DNA of 64,000 nucleotides from Meconema thalassinum (GCA_946902985.2 OX336399.1:160022411-160086410), one strand, 5' to 3'. Positions 20,914-31,655 are shown, counted from the stretch's first letter. Notes: generated from the letters alone by a model not told the origin. Program-made: numbers and translations.

Positions 20914-23756
20914 ATCTTTAATGCCACTTACTTATACCTAAATCACAATTATTTTTATTACACAAAACGATCCTTACACTTCAACACTGTTTCAAATATC
21001 TTGAAGAGAACTGGACTCGTGCGTTCAGTGTAGAGCTAAGACACGTACAACAGCGTGCGCGCTGTTCCATCCAGCGCGCAGACACTGCTGTCAGATACAT
21101 TACAAAATTATGTTGCATACCAAGAATGTAAGAATTACATATCATTAAATGAATGCTGAGGATCATGTACTCTCCACCCATGACCATTAACCTATTAAAT
21201 AACATAGCGAAAATCTAGTTTTAAAGACTTCGAAGTCATCAATTCTGGGGGAGTCCGCTAAATATAAAAGCCCATAAGAGCCCATAGTACACTCTTAACT
21301 CTGGACGGACTGGTAGCAGCTCGGGCACGCAGAGATGAGGGGCTCAACAAATAATTAAGTGTTCCCCCCAGACTTAGATCTTATTGCTGCTGACGGTCAG
21401 TACCACGATGCTTGTATGAAAAAGCTGTACCGACCACAGAGAGCTTGGGGAGGGGCAAGAGGATACAGAACACACCCCAGAGTTGATGAAGCAATGGAAT
21501 GTGTTCATGCTTTTCTGGAAAGAAACAAAGAAGAGTGCCAATTCTCATTTGATCAATTGATGGGGGCCCTTAAGGAAGGATGTGAACTTGATCGGAGAAC
21601 AGTAAAATCCCGTTTGCTGAAAAAGTACGAGGATGACATCATGTTCGTTGAAACGGGCAATAAATCGACGGTCTGTTTCAAAAATACTGGTTATAAAATA
21701 TTGAATGGCACTTGGTATGCCAATATAAAATCGAATCCTTAGGAAGAAAGAATGAGAATGGTGAAAGCAGCTGCAGATATGATTACAGAGGATATTCACT
21801 CCCGTCTGTACAATACCATTGACTATCCACCCCCTGATACATTTTTGAACAGTATCGACATTCCACCAACGTTATGGACAATGGTCCAAACAATTGTGCT
21901 AAAAACAAACAAGGAAGTTAAGATAAATGGAAGAGGATCAATATTGCCATTTCCCATGCAATCAATGCTGCTGCGCGTCCTCGGTCGTTTGGATCCCGTA
22001 AGAAGGGAGGAGAGCATCAGCTCTGGTGTAGTTGGAAGTGAGCTGGTGAACTGCTACAAGGCTCAGCAAGTCGGTATGGCTGGACTCTCAAGAATAGTGG
22101 GAACAACCTTCGGTGAAGTGACCTTCAAAAAGGACAAAGTGATATCTTTAGCAGCTGACAAGAACATCTTGAAAGTTGGGGAGAAGAAGATTGCTGTGGA
22201 CCAACTCACACTCTATCACAGGATGTTCATAGCAAAAACAACCCTGGATGACCTTGAGGAATACCTCTCTTATGAGCTTGCACCGTACCCTATGTCGTTG
22301 TTCAACGAGGATGTCATGCGCAAGGGCACAAAGTCTGCTTGATATGCAGCGTTCACACCCATAGATTTCGAGCTTCTCTCAAATCACCTCACTGTCATCG
22401 ATGGTGGGCATCTACTCCACTTTTGGAAAAATTTGTGCCGATTATATCAAGTACATCCACCAACATTATGGGACAGTGGTGATGGTCATCTTCGACGGGT
22501 ACCCAGACAATCTTCTGATGAGTACCAAGAATGCTGAAAGAGCAAGAAGGCGCAAGCTGAACGCCTCAGCAGTTGTGATATTTGATGAAGCCACAGTCAA
22601 CAAAACTCCTCAAGACAAATTTCTGTCCAATGAGAGCAATAAAAACGATTTGTTGCCCTCCTCAGAACAACACTTGAAGCGTCCAACGTCATGAACAAGC
22701 AAGCTGAAGAGGATGCTGACGTGCTCATTGTGACCACTGCAACATCGATGGCTTCTTCGTACGACGCTGTAATTATTGTGGGGGGAGACATCGATTTATT
22801 AGCCATTCTCACTGGGACAGCAATACGATGAACAACGTATACCTTTAAAAGAGAACAGGAAGAGGCAATTCACCTGACGTCATATACTCCCCCTCATCAT
22901 TTATGTACGACTTCGCCGAGAACCTGCTGCTCATCCACGCCATCAGCGGGTGTGACACAACGTCAAACATTTATGGATTCGTAAAAAACAAATTTTGTTC
23001 CCTGTTCCGGAGGAATCCATTATTGTTGGAGATAAGTGATGTCTTCATGGACCCAGCAGCCACATTAGAGGACATCTCCAAAGTAGGAGAGCAATTATTG
23101 GTCGTCCTCCATGGGGGGGGGAAATCACTTTCTGACCTCCGACATACAAAATTTGCCACCACGACAAACTTGAACCTGGAAAACCTGCTCCCAATCTCCC
23201 ATGCAGCGCGATACCACTTCTTGAGGGTATACCACCAAGTGACGTCCTGGATGAGCAGGAAGAAAGACCCGATCATCTTTGGCTGGACAAGAGGAAGCAG
23301 GGGCTTGATTTCGGCAACAACCACCAGAGATGCTGCTTCTCGTACCCTGCTGAAGACGGTATCATGCAGGTGTGTCACCGGCTGTTCCGCAGTGTGTGGA
23401 TGCAGAAAAGCCGGTTTGCATTGCTCCACTTTCTGCAAATTCTGCTGCGGCGTCAACCGTCCTTTGATAGTCGCTGACAAGGAAGAGGAAAACATCGACG
23501 ACCCGTCCATATCATTCGACGAAGACCCTGCCGAAGGGTCAACCCTCCCAACCCCCCTTGCGAAACATCTCCAGTTACTGTAGCTAGCCCCCAGCCCCCA
23601 TCTATTTTAAAGTTTTTATTTTAGTGTGTTCATTATTCCCTAATAATTAATATGTAAATAATTAATATATAAAACTCATTGTATTGTAATCTATATTTTG
23701 TAAATACACACTAACTTTCTTAAATGAATGGGTAACGACTTAGTTCTCTCCCATCT

Positions 23757-24509
23757 ATTCATATGTATACTAAAAATGGTTCAAATATTGTTTAGATGCA
23801 CTGCTGTGTTCAGAAAATAATGAAATCGAAAAACTTTAACCAACACGGCGCTCCAGGGCTGAATCACAAAATACGCATTTCCTCTAGGTTTCTTAAATTT
23901 ACCCCCACTCCTACCCATTGCTCTTAATTGATTTTTTGATTCACGAGTTTCAAAGGAAATTAAATTATCTACAACTTTCATGCAATAAACTTTTTGCCGA
24001 GATAAATTCTTCTCCCTGTTTTTGCGATGGAAACTGGAGCGAAAGTTAAAAATTTGCCGAATCGCCAATTTTCGCCCTTTTTCGCCTTCTCGTAGCTCGA
24101 ATACGCTTGGTCCTACAAAAAAAACTTCCAAATCAAAGTTGTTGGAAATTTAGTAATCTACATTTTCTTATTTGGACATGTGTTCAAACAAGTGAACTGG
24201 GAATGAGCTAGAGGCCAGAAACTGAAAAAAGTGCCGATATCTGACAGTTTTTTCAAGATGGCGGACGAAGCAGGGGGGGGGGATGACGGAAACTTGAATT
24301 AATAACTACCGAAGGTTCCTAAACAACATCAAAAAATAAAAAACGATCCCGCATCTGATGTAGGGTGAAATTCGTTTATTGACTGGACTAGAAGTCCAAT
24401 TTTTAAAAACATGCGACTTCTATACTAACAAATGGGTTTCATCCAAAATTGGCACAATAATAGATCATAATATTTTAGATTAATTCTTAAATTGTAAGAA
24501 AAGTAGGCT
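23757..24509 (-). repeat. Right long inverted terminal repeat of the Academ-like element
   Basis: Reverse complement of the left arm 16598-17615, with about 90% identity over the best-aligned 650 bp, ending AAAGTAGGCT. A CAAGATGGCGGACGAAG segment (near 24254) contains a GATGGCGG motif. Confidence 0.85.
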
Positions 24510-24686
24510 CTTTAGTTCGTCACGGAACTTCTCGTTTTAGGTAGATTTCATTAGTAAGCTAACTATTGCAATGGGTCCCATGTTTCGACTTCCGGAAAAT
24601 TTCGACATATCTTCGCGTTTCACATCCCCCAGACCCCAAAACCACCGTCAGTTCAAAAGTTTATATATAATTTATGTATGTATATA

Positions 24687-26155
24687 CACACATCAAAAAA
24701 AGTTTTGCATCACCTCGGTTCCCAGATCTCCGGCATATAGACGTTGACTGTGTATATTGTATCCAAGATACAGTCCCTTTGACTGTTCATAGATGTCACT
24801 AAAACTGCTCAAAGATGTAAACAACCATGCATGAGCAGGGCCTATTAGACGGAGGGGGTACGACAGCCGATCAGTTCCAGTCATTCCACCAGGACGAAGG
24901 TACGCTGCTCATGTTGTCTGTAGTTAGTTCTACCATGCCTAGAAGGTCAATACCGCAGTTCGATCGCGTCCGCATTGTTACTTTGTGTCAAGAAGGGCTC
25001 TCAACAAGGGAAGTTTCCAGGCGTCTCAGAGTGAACCAAAGCGATGTTGTTCGGACATGGAGGAGGTACAGAGATACAGGAACTGTCGATGACAGGCCTC
25101 GCTCAGGCCGCCCAAGGGCTACTACTGTAGTGGATGACCGCTACTTACGGATTGCCGCTCGGAGGAACCCTGACAGCAATGCCACCATGTTGAATAATGC
25201 GTTTCGTTCAGCCACAGGACGTCGTGTTTCAACTCAAACTGTGCGCAATAGGCTGCATGATGCGCAACTTCACTCCCGACGTCCATGGCGAGGTCCAGCT
25301 TTGCAACCCCGACACCATGCAGCGCGGTACAGATGGGCCCAACAACATGCTGAATGGACCCCACGGAATTGGCATCACGTTCTCTTCACCGATGAGTGTC
25401 GCATATGCCTTCAACCAGACAATCGTCGGAGACGTGTTTGGAGGCACCCTGGTCAGGCTGAACGTCTTAGACACACTGTTCAGCGAGTGCAGCAAGGTGG
25501 TGGTTCCCTGATGTTTTGGGGTGGCATTATGTGGGGCCGACGTACGCCACTGGTGGTCATGGAAGGCTCCGAAACGGCTTTACGATACCTGAATGACATC
25601 CTCCGACCCATAGTGCAACCATATCGGCAGAATATTGGAGAGGCATTTGTCTTCATGGACGACAATTCTCGACCTCATCGTGCACATCTTGTGAATGCGT
25701 TCCTTCAAGATAACGACATCGCTCGACTACAGTGGCCAGCATGTTCGCCAGACATGAACCCTATCGAACATGCCTGGGATATGTTGAAAAGGGCTGTTTA
25801 TGGACGTCTTGACCCACCAACCACTCTGAGAGATTTACGCCGAATTGTCGTTGAGGAGTGGGACAATTTGGACCAACAGTGTCTTGATGAACTTGTGGAT
25901 AGTATGCCACGGCGAATACAGGCATGCATCAATGCAAGAGGACGTGCTACTGGGTATTAGAGGTAGTGGTGTGTACTGCAATCTGGACCACAAATGCTGA
26001 AAGTCTAGCTGTATGATGGTACAACATGCAATGTGTGGGTCTCATGAGCAATAAAACGAGCTGAAATGTTGTTTGTGTTGATCTCTATTCCCTTTGTATT
26101 TAACGGTTCCGGAACTCATGGAACCGAGGTGATGCAAAACTTTTTTTGATGTGTG
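24687..26155 (+). mobile_element. Complete Tc1-like element
   Basis: The 1469-bp element lies between TA dinucleotides (24685-24686 and 26156-26157). The ends CACACATCAAAAAAAGTTTT and their complement form inverted repeats that extend through GCATCACCTCGGTTCC. It holds one uninterrupted transposase gene. It sits just right of the Academ-like element. Confidence 0.95.
24935..25960 (+). CDS. Tc1-like DD34E transposase, intact
   Basis: I chose the ATG at 24935 (MPRRSIPQFDRV), which gives 341 residues, the usual Tc1 length; the open frame extends upstream to an ATG at 24827 but those 36 residues have no family counterpart. The N-terminus holds paired HTH motifs, joined by a GRPR-type linker (SGRPRATT, near residue 57). 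Catalytic residues are D153 (LFTDEC), D243 (MDDNSRPH) and E278 (SPDMNPIE), with 34 residues between the last two. The frame has no stop to 25960. The protein would bind the terminal repeats and excise the element at TA sites. Confidence 0.93.
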   Translation: MPRRSIPQFDRVRIVTLCQEGLSTREVSRRLRVNQSDVVRTWRRYRDTGTVDDRPRSGRPRATTVVDDRYLRIAARRNPDSNATMLNNAFRSATGRRVSTQTVRNRLHDAQLHSRRPWRGPALQPRHHAARYRWAQQHAEWTPRNWHHVLFTDECRICLQPDNRRRRVWRHPGQAERLRHTVQRVQQGGGSLMFWGGIMWGRRTPLVVMEGSETALRYLNDILRPIVQPYRQNIGEAFVFMDDNSRPHRAHLVNAFLQDNDIARLQWPACSPDMNPIEHAWDMLKRAVYGRLDPPTTLRDLRRIVVEEWDNLDQQCLDELVDSMPRRIQACINARGRATGY

Positions 26156-26159
26156 TACA

Positions 26160-26624
26160 TGAATATCAGTTTCTTGTGGACACGATAACTGCCGTAAGTT
26201 TGCACCAATCACTTTGCATTTTTTACCGAATATGTATACCTATAAAATCTCGGTCGAGTTCGTTACTGGGCTAAATCAGTCGAAGGGGGTGAAAAAGTTT
26301 TTTTTTTTATTTTTTCTCTCTCGAAAAAGTGATATATTGAAATAACTCTCTTAATATGTGAAATATCGAATCCGTTCAACGTTCAAACTATGTGTCGGAT
26401 AAAGCCCAACAATTTGTTTGAAGAAGTTTTTTATAGCACCAACCATTGACCAAAGGGGTGGGAAAAAGTGGGTTTTTCGGGAAACATTAATCATATCTCT
26501 CTTAATAGGCACAATATCAAAACCGTACAAAATGGACAATATTCCCCTAATAATTACCTAAAACTTTTGTCTGAAAGAATTTTTGATATGACCCACCATT
26601 ACGCCAAGGGATGAGAAAAATTAT
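26160..26624. repeat. Dispersed repeat H, copy 1
   Basis: The segment CCAACCATTGACCAAAGGGG, AATAGGCACAATATCAAAAC and TTACGCCAAGGGATGA recurs at 39790-40075. No terminal repeats or coding capacity found. Confidence 0.6.
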
Positions 26625-28139
26625 GTTGTTGTTGTTTGAGACTTCAGTCTTTTGACTGGTTTGATGCAGCTCTCCATGCCTCCCTGTCCTGAGCTAATCG
26701 TTTCATCTCTACATAGCTCCGACACCCTACATCGGAGGCAATCTGTTTAACATATTCTAACCTTGGTCTACCCCTACAGTTTTTGTCCTCGACCCTTCCT
26801 TCCATAACTAAGCTTGCTATTCCTGGGTGTCTTAGTATGTGTCCTACCAACCTATCTCTTCTCTTCATTAGCAGTCGCCAGAAACATCTCTCCTCTCCCA
26901 CTCGTCTTAATACCTCTTTGTTTGTAACCATATCTACCCATCTGATCTTCATCATTCTCCTGTAACACCACATTTCAAATGCTTCAATTCTCCTCTTTTC
27001 TGCTGCACCAATAGTCCAAGTTTCACTTCCATAGAGCGCCACGCTCCAGACAAAGGCTTTCAAAAATGACTTCCTAATACCTAAATCTATATTCGATGTC
27101 AGCAGATTCCTTTTTTGTAGAAATGCTTTCTTTGCCTGAGCCAACCTACTTTTAATATCCACTTTGCTTCGTCCATCACTGGTTATTCTGCTTCCTAAGT
27201 AACAGAAGTCTCCTACTTCCTTCAGCTTTTCACCTGCCAATTTGATCTCCATAGAGGTTTCTGATATATTTCGGCTGCATTCCAGTATTTTTGTTTTACA
27301 TTTATTTATTTTCATCATGAATTCTTTCCGTAAGACGGAGTCCATACCATTCAAAAACTCATTCAAATCCTCAGGCTTGTCGGCCAAGATGACGATGTCA
27401 TCAGCAAATCTCAGAGTTGAAATTATTTCTCCTTGAAGCTTAACTCCCGCTTTAAATTTTTCTCTAATTTCCTTCATTGCTTGTTCAATGTAAAGATTGA
27501 AAAGTATGGGTGATAAGTTGCAGCCTTGTCTTACACCTTTCTGAATACCAGCTTCTCTCTCATGTCCTTCAACTCGAATGACTGCTGTCTGGTTTCTGTA
27601 CAGATTGTATATCACCCTCCTATCCCTGTACTTTATTCCAATTGATTTCAAAATGTCAAACAATTTAGTCCAATCAACGTTATCAAAAGCCTTTTCTAAG
27701 TCTACAAAAGCCATGAACGTTCTCTTATCTTTCCTTATTCTACCTTCTAAAATCAGCCTAAGACTTAGTACAGCTTCCCTTGTTCCTACATTTCTCCTGA
27801 AACCAAACTGGTCTTCACCCAACTCCGTTTCTATCTGGCTTTCAATCCTCTTGTAAATTATTCTAGACAGGATCTTTGAAGCATGAGTAATCAAGCTGAT
27901 TGTACGGTAATCTTCACATCTGTCAGCTCCCACTTTCTTTGGTATAGGGATGATTACATTCTTCTTGAAATCAGGGGGTACCTCACCTGTCTCATAAATC
28001 CTACACACCAAGTGAAATAACCTGATCAGACCTTCTTCTCCTATGCAGCGTAGCAACTCAATCGGTATATCATCTATGCCTGGTGCTTTGTTCCTGCTTA
28101 AGTCTTCCAAAGCTCTATCAAATTCTGATCTCAATATTC
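26625..28139 (-). mobile_element. 5'-truncated RTE-like LINE
   Basis: The minus strand carries a reverse transcriptase frame; the 3' end, on the plus-strand left side, is a GTT-rich tail matching the AAC-type tail of the copy at 5999-6431. The 5' end stops abruptly near 28139, within the coding region. Confidence 0.85.
26644..28134 (-). CDS. LINE reverse transcriptase, 496 codons, N-truncated
   Basis: The uninterrupted frame contains NKAPGIDDIP near the start, FGFRRNVGT, FVDLEKAFDNVDW (motif A Asp), GVRQGCNLSP and FADDIVILAD (catalytic Asp pair), in the order of the palm domain of non-LTR reverse transcriptases. It continues to ALYGSETWTIG, WCYRRMMKIRW, GHILRHPG and GRPRLEYVKQ, the usual C-terminal series. 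No endonuclease domain is present and the first codon is TTG within the frame, so the true N-terminus is missing. NCBI-style annotations often mislabel such frames as craniofacial development protein. In life it primes cDNA synthesis at the target. Confidence 0.9.
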   Translation of the reverse strand: MRSEFDRALEDLSRNKAPGIDDIPIELLRCIGEEGLIRLFHLVCRIYETGEVPPDFKKNVIIPIPKKVGADRCEDYRTISLITHASKILSRIIYKRIESQIETELGEDQFGFRRNVGTREAVLSLRLILEGRIRKDKRTFMAFVDLEKAFDNVDWTKLFDILKSIGIKYRDRRVIYNLYRNQTAVIRVEGHEREAGIQKGVRQGCNLSPILFNLYIEQAMKEIREKFKAGVKLQGEIISTLRFADDIVILADKPEDLNEFLNGMDSVLRKEFMMKINKCKTKILECSRNISETSMEIKLAGEKLKEVGDFCYLGSRITSDGRSKVDIKSRLAQAKKAFLQKRNLLTSNIDLGIRKSFLKAFVWSVALYGSETWTIGAAEKRRIEAFEMWCYRRMMKIRWVDMVTNKEVLRRVGEERCFWRLLMKRRDRLVGHILRHPGIASLVMEGRVEDKNCRGRPRLEYVKQIASDVGCRSYVEMKRLAQDREAWRAASNQSKD

Positions 28140-28172
28140 GGAATTATAAGAAAATGCCAAGAGCTATCAGAG

Positions 28173-28233
28173 GTTGCCATGGCAACGCTACTAAATTGAT
28201 GAGGGATGAGCCATCAGACGTTGCCATGACAAC
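28173..28233 (+). promoter_or_regulatory. Two RFX-type X-box motifs in a direct repeat
   Basis: GTTGCCATGGCAAC (28173-28186) and GTTGCCATGACAAC (28220-28233) lie 47 bp apart and are embedded in a 24-bp direct repeat that begins ATCAGA. The first is a perfect palindrome matching the RFX consensus; the second has one mismatch. They lie 40-95 bp beyond the 5' end of the truncated LINE. Function is not implied by sequence alone. Confidence 0.55.
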
Positions 28234-28276
28234 GCACTTGCACGAGATCAGATTCAGTATTTCCATCTGACTAAGT

Positions 28277-28650
28277 GGGAAGCGGCTTTGGTGTCGTAAC
28301 TGGTAGCATGCTGAATGTCTATGCCCAAGGTCGCGGTTTCAAAGCCGGCCGAAGTCGTCGGATTTTCTAAGAGCGCTAAAATCCCTCAGTATGCCTTCCT
28401 TTGGAGGGGAAGTTCCAACGTTCGTTGCGAGTTGCTGGTTGGGGTGGCATCTAGTAGCCAAGTTCACAGCTAGGTGTCGTTGACTGTATTACCTGGTAGC
28501 AACATTAGGAACTACTGCTTGAAATTGACAGTCTGCAGTCCTTACCTGAATTAAGACTAATACAGCCATTACAATTCACACCGTTTATCAGGCAGATTCT
28601 ACACTCACCCAAAGTACGCGGGGTTAGATGACAGAGGAACCAACCAAAAT
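28277..28650 (+). repeat. SINE family C, copy 2
   Basis: The head GCGGCTTTGGTGTCGTAACTGG and a GGTTTCAAAGCCGGCC B-box region are followed by the family C body and an ACCAACCAAAA end. Confidence 0.9.
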
Positions 28651-28869
28651 CTCTGCGGGAGGTATAATTTTGAGTGAAGAAGTAACAGACCGTTACATAG
28701 TTACACATCAGTGTCGAAACCTTGCATAAGGACAGTGTGACCACAAGTATAAAAATGGACCCCAAATGACAAGAAGGTTACCGTTCCCATAAGACAAAAT
28801 GTTTAAAATAAGCATAAAATGACGAAACACAAAGTAATTAAGCTCCAATTATAAAATACCTTCTCGCAA

Positions 28870-29075
28870 TAAATGAGGTCTGATCCTTCTACGAAACCCT
28901 GAATATTCTGCCTATTTTCGCCTATCCCCAAGTTTGTCCGGTGAAATCTACCTCCGCCTTCCGGCGTGCCGAGAGGACTTCTTAAATTTAAGAAGTATTT
29001 ATTTAGCTTACTATTGATCAGTTTTGGTTTTATTTTTTATAATTCCAACGCCCCCCCAGTAACACCACTGTTCAT
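28870..29075 (+). repeat. Dispersed repeat J fragment, copy 1
   Basis: The block GGTGAAATCTACCTCCG and CCGGCGTGCCGAGAG recurs at about 40145-40200. Confidence 0.5.
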
Positions 29076-29870
29076 CATCAACCAATATTACCTCGCTGGG
29101 TATTGGTGTACTTGCATTAGAAATGCGTGGGTTATTTGGAGAAATTCACCAACAGTAGAATGTATTCAACGAATCACTGATTTCATCCGGTATAAAGAAG
29201 ATACGGTAGTGTAGTTGTTTTTAATTAAGCGATTTCCTAAATTGTGCCAAACGTTGAAGGGCTAAAGGGCCCGGAAAGATTTCGAATTGTGAGTCTTGGA
29301 GAGCTCTATCAAACTATAAATAAATTCGAAAATCTCCTGTGACCAAAATGCAGTTCCGGAAAACAGCCGAAAATCGCTTGTTTGACTTGTTTTCTTCAAA
29401 TCCTAGCCAAATTAACTTACGTAATTCTTTCTTTGCGTTCCTTGGTTCAATACCCTCAGGCGTTGTTTGATGTTTTGAAAAATCTTAACAACGTAAGTAG
29501 TTATAAGGGCTTTAGTGAAATTCTTTGACTCTCAAAGGCGCTCGTAGTGGAAAAAAAAGCTAGCTGCTAATCTAATCGATCGAATATGGTTGAGGTCAAT
29601 AAATATATCAATTAAACTCGCGAGGTGGACGAAAAGGGTCAAATACTCGTGAAGAATCAACGGAACCAAAGATTAAAATGCCTAAATACACATTCGATGA
29701 TTAAAAAAAGGATTGTAGTATTTAGGATTAAATAAATGTGTTCTCATATTTACCTCAAGATCCTAGCTGATATCCCTAGAGGTTCATGGTACGTAAATAT
29801 AAAGTCTCTATCTCATAAACGTACAATGTACGTAAATTGCCAAGTCCATATCCCCTAAAGCAGTGATTCT
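29076..29870. other. AT-rich spacer, nothing recognised
   Basis: No coding, promoter or terminal-repeat signal that I can name. Confidence 0.4.
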
Positions 29871-30194
29871 GAACCCATTGAAGTCTGGGGACCACTCAGC
29901 CTGAAATTAAATCATGTACGGACCTTCTCTCCCCCTCAATGCATCCCTTTAGTTGTAATCCTTCCTCAATAACACTTTTTTTAAAAGTTATTTCAATTCA
30001 AGACCTGATAGTCATCGCCGCGAATACATTCGGACAATTCTCGTTCAACGCACATAGTTTTCGAAATCCCCATTTAATGGCCACTTTTTTATACATGCTG
30101 GTGGACCCTTTTCTCCCGCGGAACACTCCCGAGGCCACTCGCGGACTACCGGTTAAAACCCAGTGCCCAAAGGGAATAGTGTTCATGGAAGGTA
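29871..30194 (+). mobile_element. hAT-like MITE left end, interrupted
   Basis: Starts GCAGTGATTCTGAACCC, a typical hAT MITE start (CAGTGATTCT). It continues GGGGACCACTC, and a terminal counterpart is not visible because the MITE at 30195 follows. Confidence 0.45.
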
Positions 30195-30624
30195 CAGAGC
30201 GTCCGCAAAGTCTCTCCGCAGTGGCAAGCTACGTGTGTCTCGCCTTGCAGCACAATGATGTCGCTGTAGACGCAGTCTCAACACAGCGTTTGGCATAAGC
30301 ATGCCATGACCTATGGAGTGATTGGTTGGGAAATACCGGTTCATTATTGCCGACAGTGGGTGCCTGTGCGTGACGGTGTTGAAGCTGTAAGTTTTGTTCT
30401 TGTGTAAGCTGAGTCTAGTGGGAATGCTGAAGAGCGTGTGTTTTTAGTGGGAGAGTGCTGGTGGAAACTTTACGGAGCATAGTGTGATAGTGGTGAGTAC
30501 CATATAATTGCATTAATTAATTTAATGTAATTGTTTTCCTTGTAACATACCATGAATGTACTGCAAACACAACACTTCCTGCAAGGCGAGACACGCGCTG
30601 CAGAGAGACTTGGCGGACACACTG
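30195..30624 (+). mobile_element. MITE with CAGAGCGTCCGC termini, copy 2
   Basis: The 430-bp unit is flanked by TA on both sides (30193-30194 and 30625-30626) and is homologous to 7447-7916 in the other orientation. TIRs are about 25 bp, with GTCCGCAAAGTCTCTCCGC at the left end. Confidence 0.85.
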
Positions 30625-31114
30625 TATGATCTGACATTAAAGGATGTTTTCAACATGCTTGTCTAAAGGGCTTGAACTAATTATTACTTCTTTTTTAAAT
30701 ACTGTGATGACAAATGATACTGGATAAAGTATGTGACGTGACGACTCACGTGTTCATAGTGATGTGGTTTAAATCCTCGTCAGATATGACAGTAGCAGCT
30801 TCCCCAGAAGAGTTTCTCTGGCATTAGATACTTTGATATAGCATGGCCTACCTTCCCCTGCGAGGAGGAACGTGCGTGGAATGAGCGGCTCAGGCACGTC
30901 CTTACAGGGTTACCAACACTTATCTCATTGAAATGGCTACGTACTGGAGTGGGCATGTTATAAACGAACATTAATGGCTTAATGTCGGGACGGAAAGTGT
31001 TTCCTTCGTAAATTAAATGTAGATGCTTTTCAGTCGGTCAATAAGTTTCTACCCAAATTGTAATGAGCGAAAAGAATTGAATTGATATTAAAGTATTAAT
31101 TAATCTATTGTAAT
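30625..31114. other. Spacer, nothing recognised
   Basis: No named signal; short AT-rich runs. Confidence 0.4.
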
Positions 31115-31598
31115 TGAGGGCTGGAACAGGGTATACTCAACCTCGTGTTTTACAATTGAGAAGATGTGGATTCGATTCCCACCTCGGCCATCCTGCTTAT
31201 TTAAGGGCTGTGTAATCGTGGTCATATAGCCCCATGTATTTTGGGCGTGTGTGTGATGTCAGTATTTGTGCGTGTTTGTAATTTACTTAGGATTTGGGGA
31301 TAGAAAGCGGCCGTGACCTTAATTTTAGGTACCATCCCAGCATTTGCCTGGAGTAGAATTGGGGTGAAAGAACCACTTCCAGGATGGGTGAGGTAGGAAT
31401 CGAACCCACCTCTTCTCACTTTTGCCTCACGAGGCTGAGTGTGGCCGATAACCTAGATGTTAGGCCCCTTAAAACAACAGGCTGAGTGTACCCCGTTCCA
31501 GTCCTCAGACCAGAATAAAATTTCTTTGCAGAGTCAGGACTCGAACCCGGGCCTCTGCGATGGCAGCAAAGAATGCTAGCCACTACGCAACCGGCCTA

Positions 31599-31602
<4 letters not shown>
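31115..31602 (-). repeat. Two head-to-head SINE family E fragments
   Basis: Plus-strand piece 31115-31200 (GGATTCGATTCCCACCTCGG) is followed by a minus-strand copy up to about 31602 with CAGGACTCGAACCCGG. The internal block ACCTAGATGTTAGGCCCC repeats at 31448 and 31668. Confidence 0.7.

Positions 31603-31603
<1 letters not shown>

Positions 31604-31655
<52 letters not shown>
31604..31655 (+). repeat. (AC)n microsatellite
   Basis: 26 uninterrupted CA/AC dinucleotides. Confidence 0.98.

Larger units (their letters stand above)
18190..21313 (-). mobile_element. Sailor-type (DD82E) Tc1/mariner element
   Basis: The 3124-bp element lies between TA dinucleotides (18188-18189 and 21314-21315). Its ends share GTCCGTCCAGAGTTAAGAG, continuing as an inverted repeat through GTGTACT to CTCTTATGG. 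It encodes a 439-residue DDE transposase on the minus strand. Inside it lie a SINE (18808-19060) and a partial duplicate of the transposase gene. Removing it rejoins the nuclease reading of the host element. Confidence 0.85.
17759..23583 (+). pseudogene. Decayed XPG/FEN1-like nuclease, Academ-type transposase candidate
   Basis: The first ATG (17759) opens with ECFICGKSL, and a second Cys pair CFLCAEKIEEEY follows near 18070, so the N-terminus holds zinc-binding motifs. After the Sailor insertion come DLIAADGQYHDACMKK, an IHSRLYN stretch, VIDGGHLLH, VVMVIFDGYPD, EDADVLIVTTA, VIIVGGDIDLLAIL and HAISGCDTTSNIYGF. These match, in order, the XPG N-terminal, XPG-I and helix-hairpin-helix elements of FEN1/EXO1-type nucleases. 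The C-terminus has CRCVTGCSAVCGCRKAG and more Cys (about 8 in all). It has at least two in-frame stops (after SASVR; at 21740 and 22340) and several frameshifts, so it is inactive. Confidence 0.7.
16598..24509 (+). mobile_element. Academ-like 7.9 kb DNA transposon with long inverted termini
   Basis: The unit starts AGCCTACTTTTC and ends with the reverse complement form GAAAAGTAGGCT. Its two arms (16598-17615 and 23757-24509) are inverted copies about 90% alike by eye. Between them a decayed gene encodes an XPG/FEN1-like nuclease with a Cys-rich C-terminus, which is the hallmark of Academ transposons. Flanking CATT and CTTT could be a worn 4-bp target duplication. A 3.1 kb DD82E element sits inside the gene. 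Without that insertion the element would be about 4.8 kb. Superfamily assignment is from domain logic, not a search. Confidence 0.7.

Noticed and set aside
22971..23510. A 179-codon open frame on the minus strand
   Set aside because: It is the antisense shadow of the nuclease C-terminal reading (Cys-rich stretch on the plus strand) and shows no family motif of its own.
25197..25511. Alternative frames inside the Tc1 gene
   Set aside because: They overlap an intact DD34E frame and have no motif.
31604..31655. CRISPR-like or satellite array
   Set aside because: It is a plain AC dinucleotide microsatellite; no spaced repeats of CRISPR type occur in the window.
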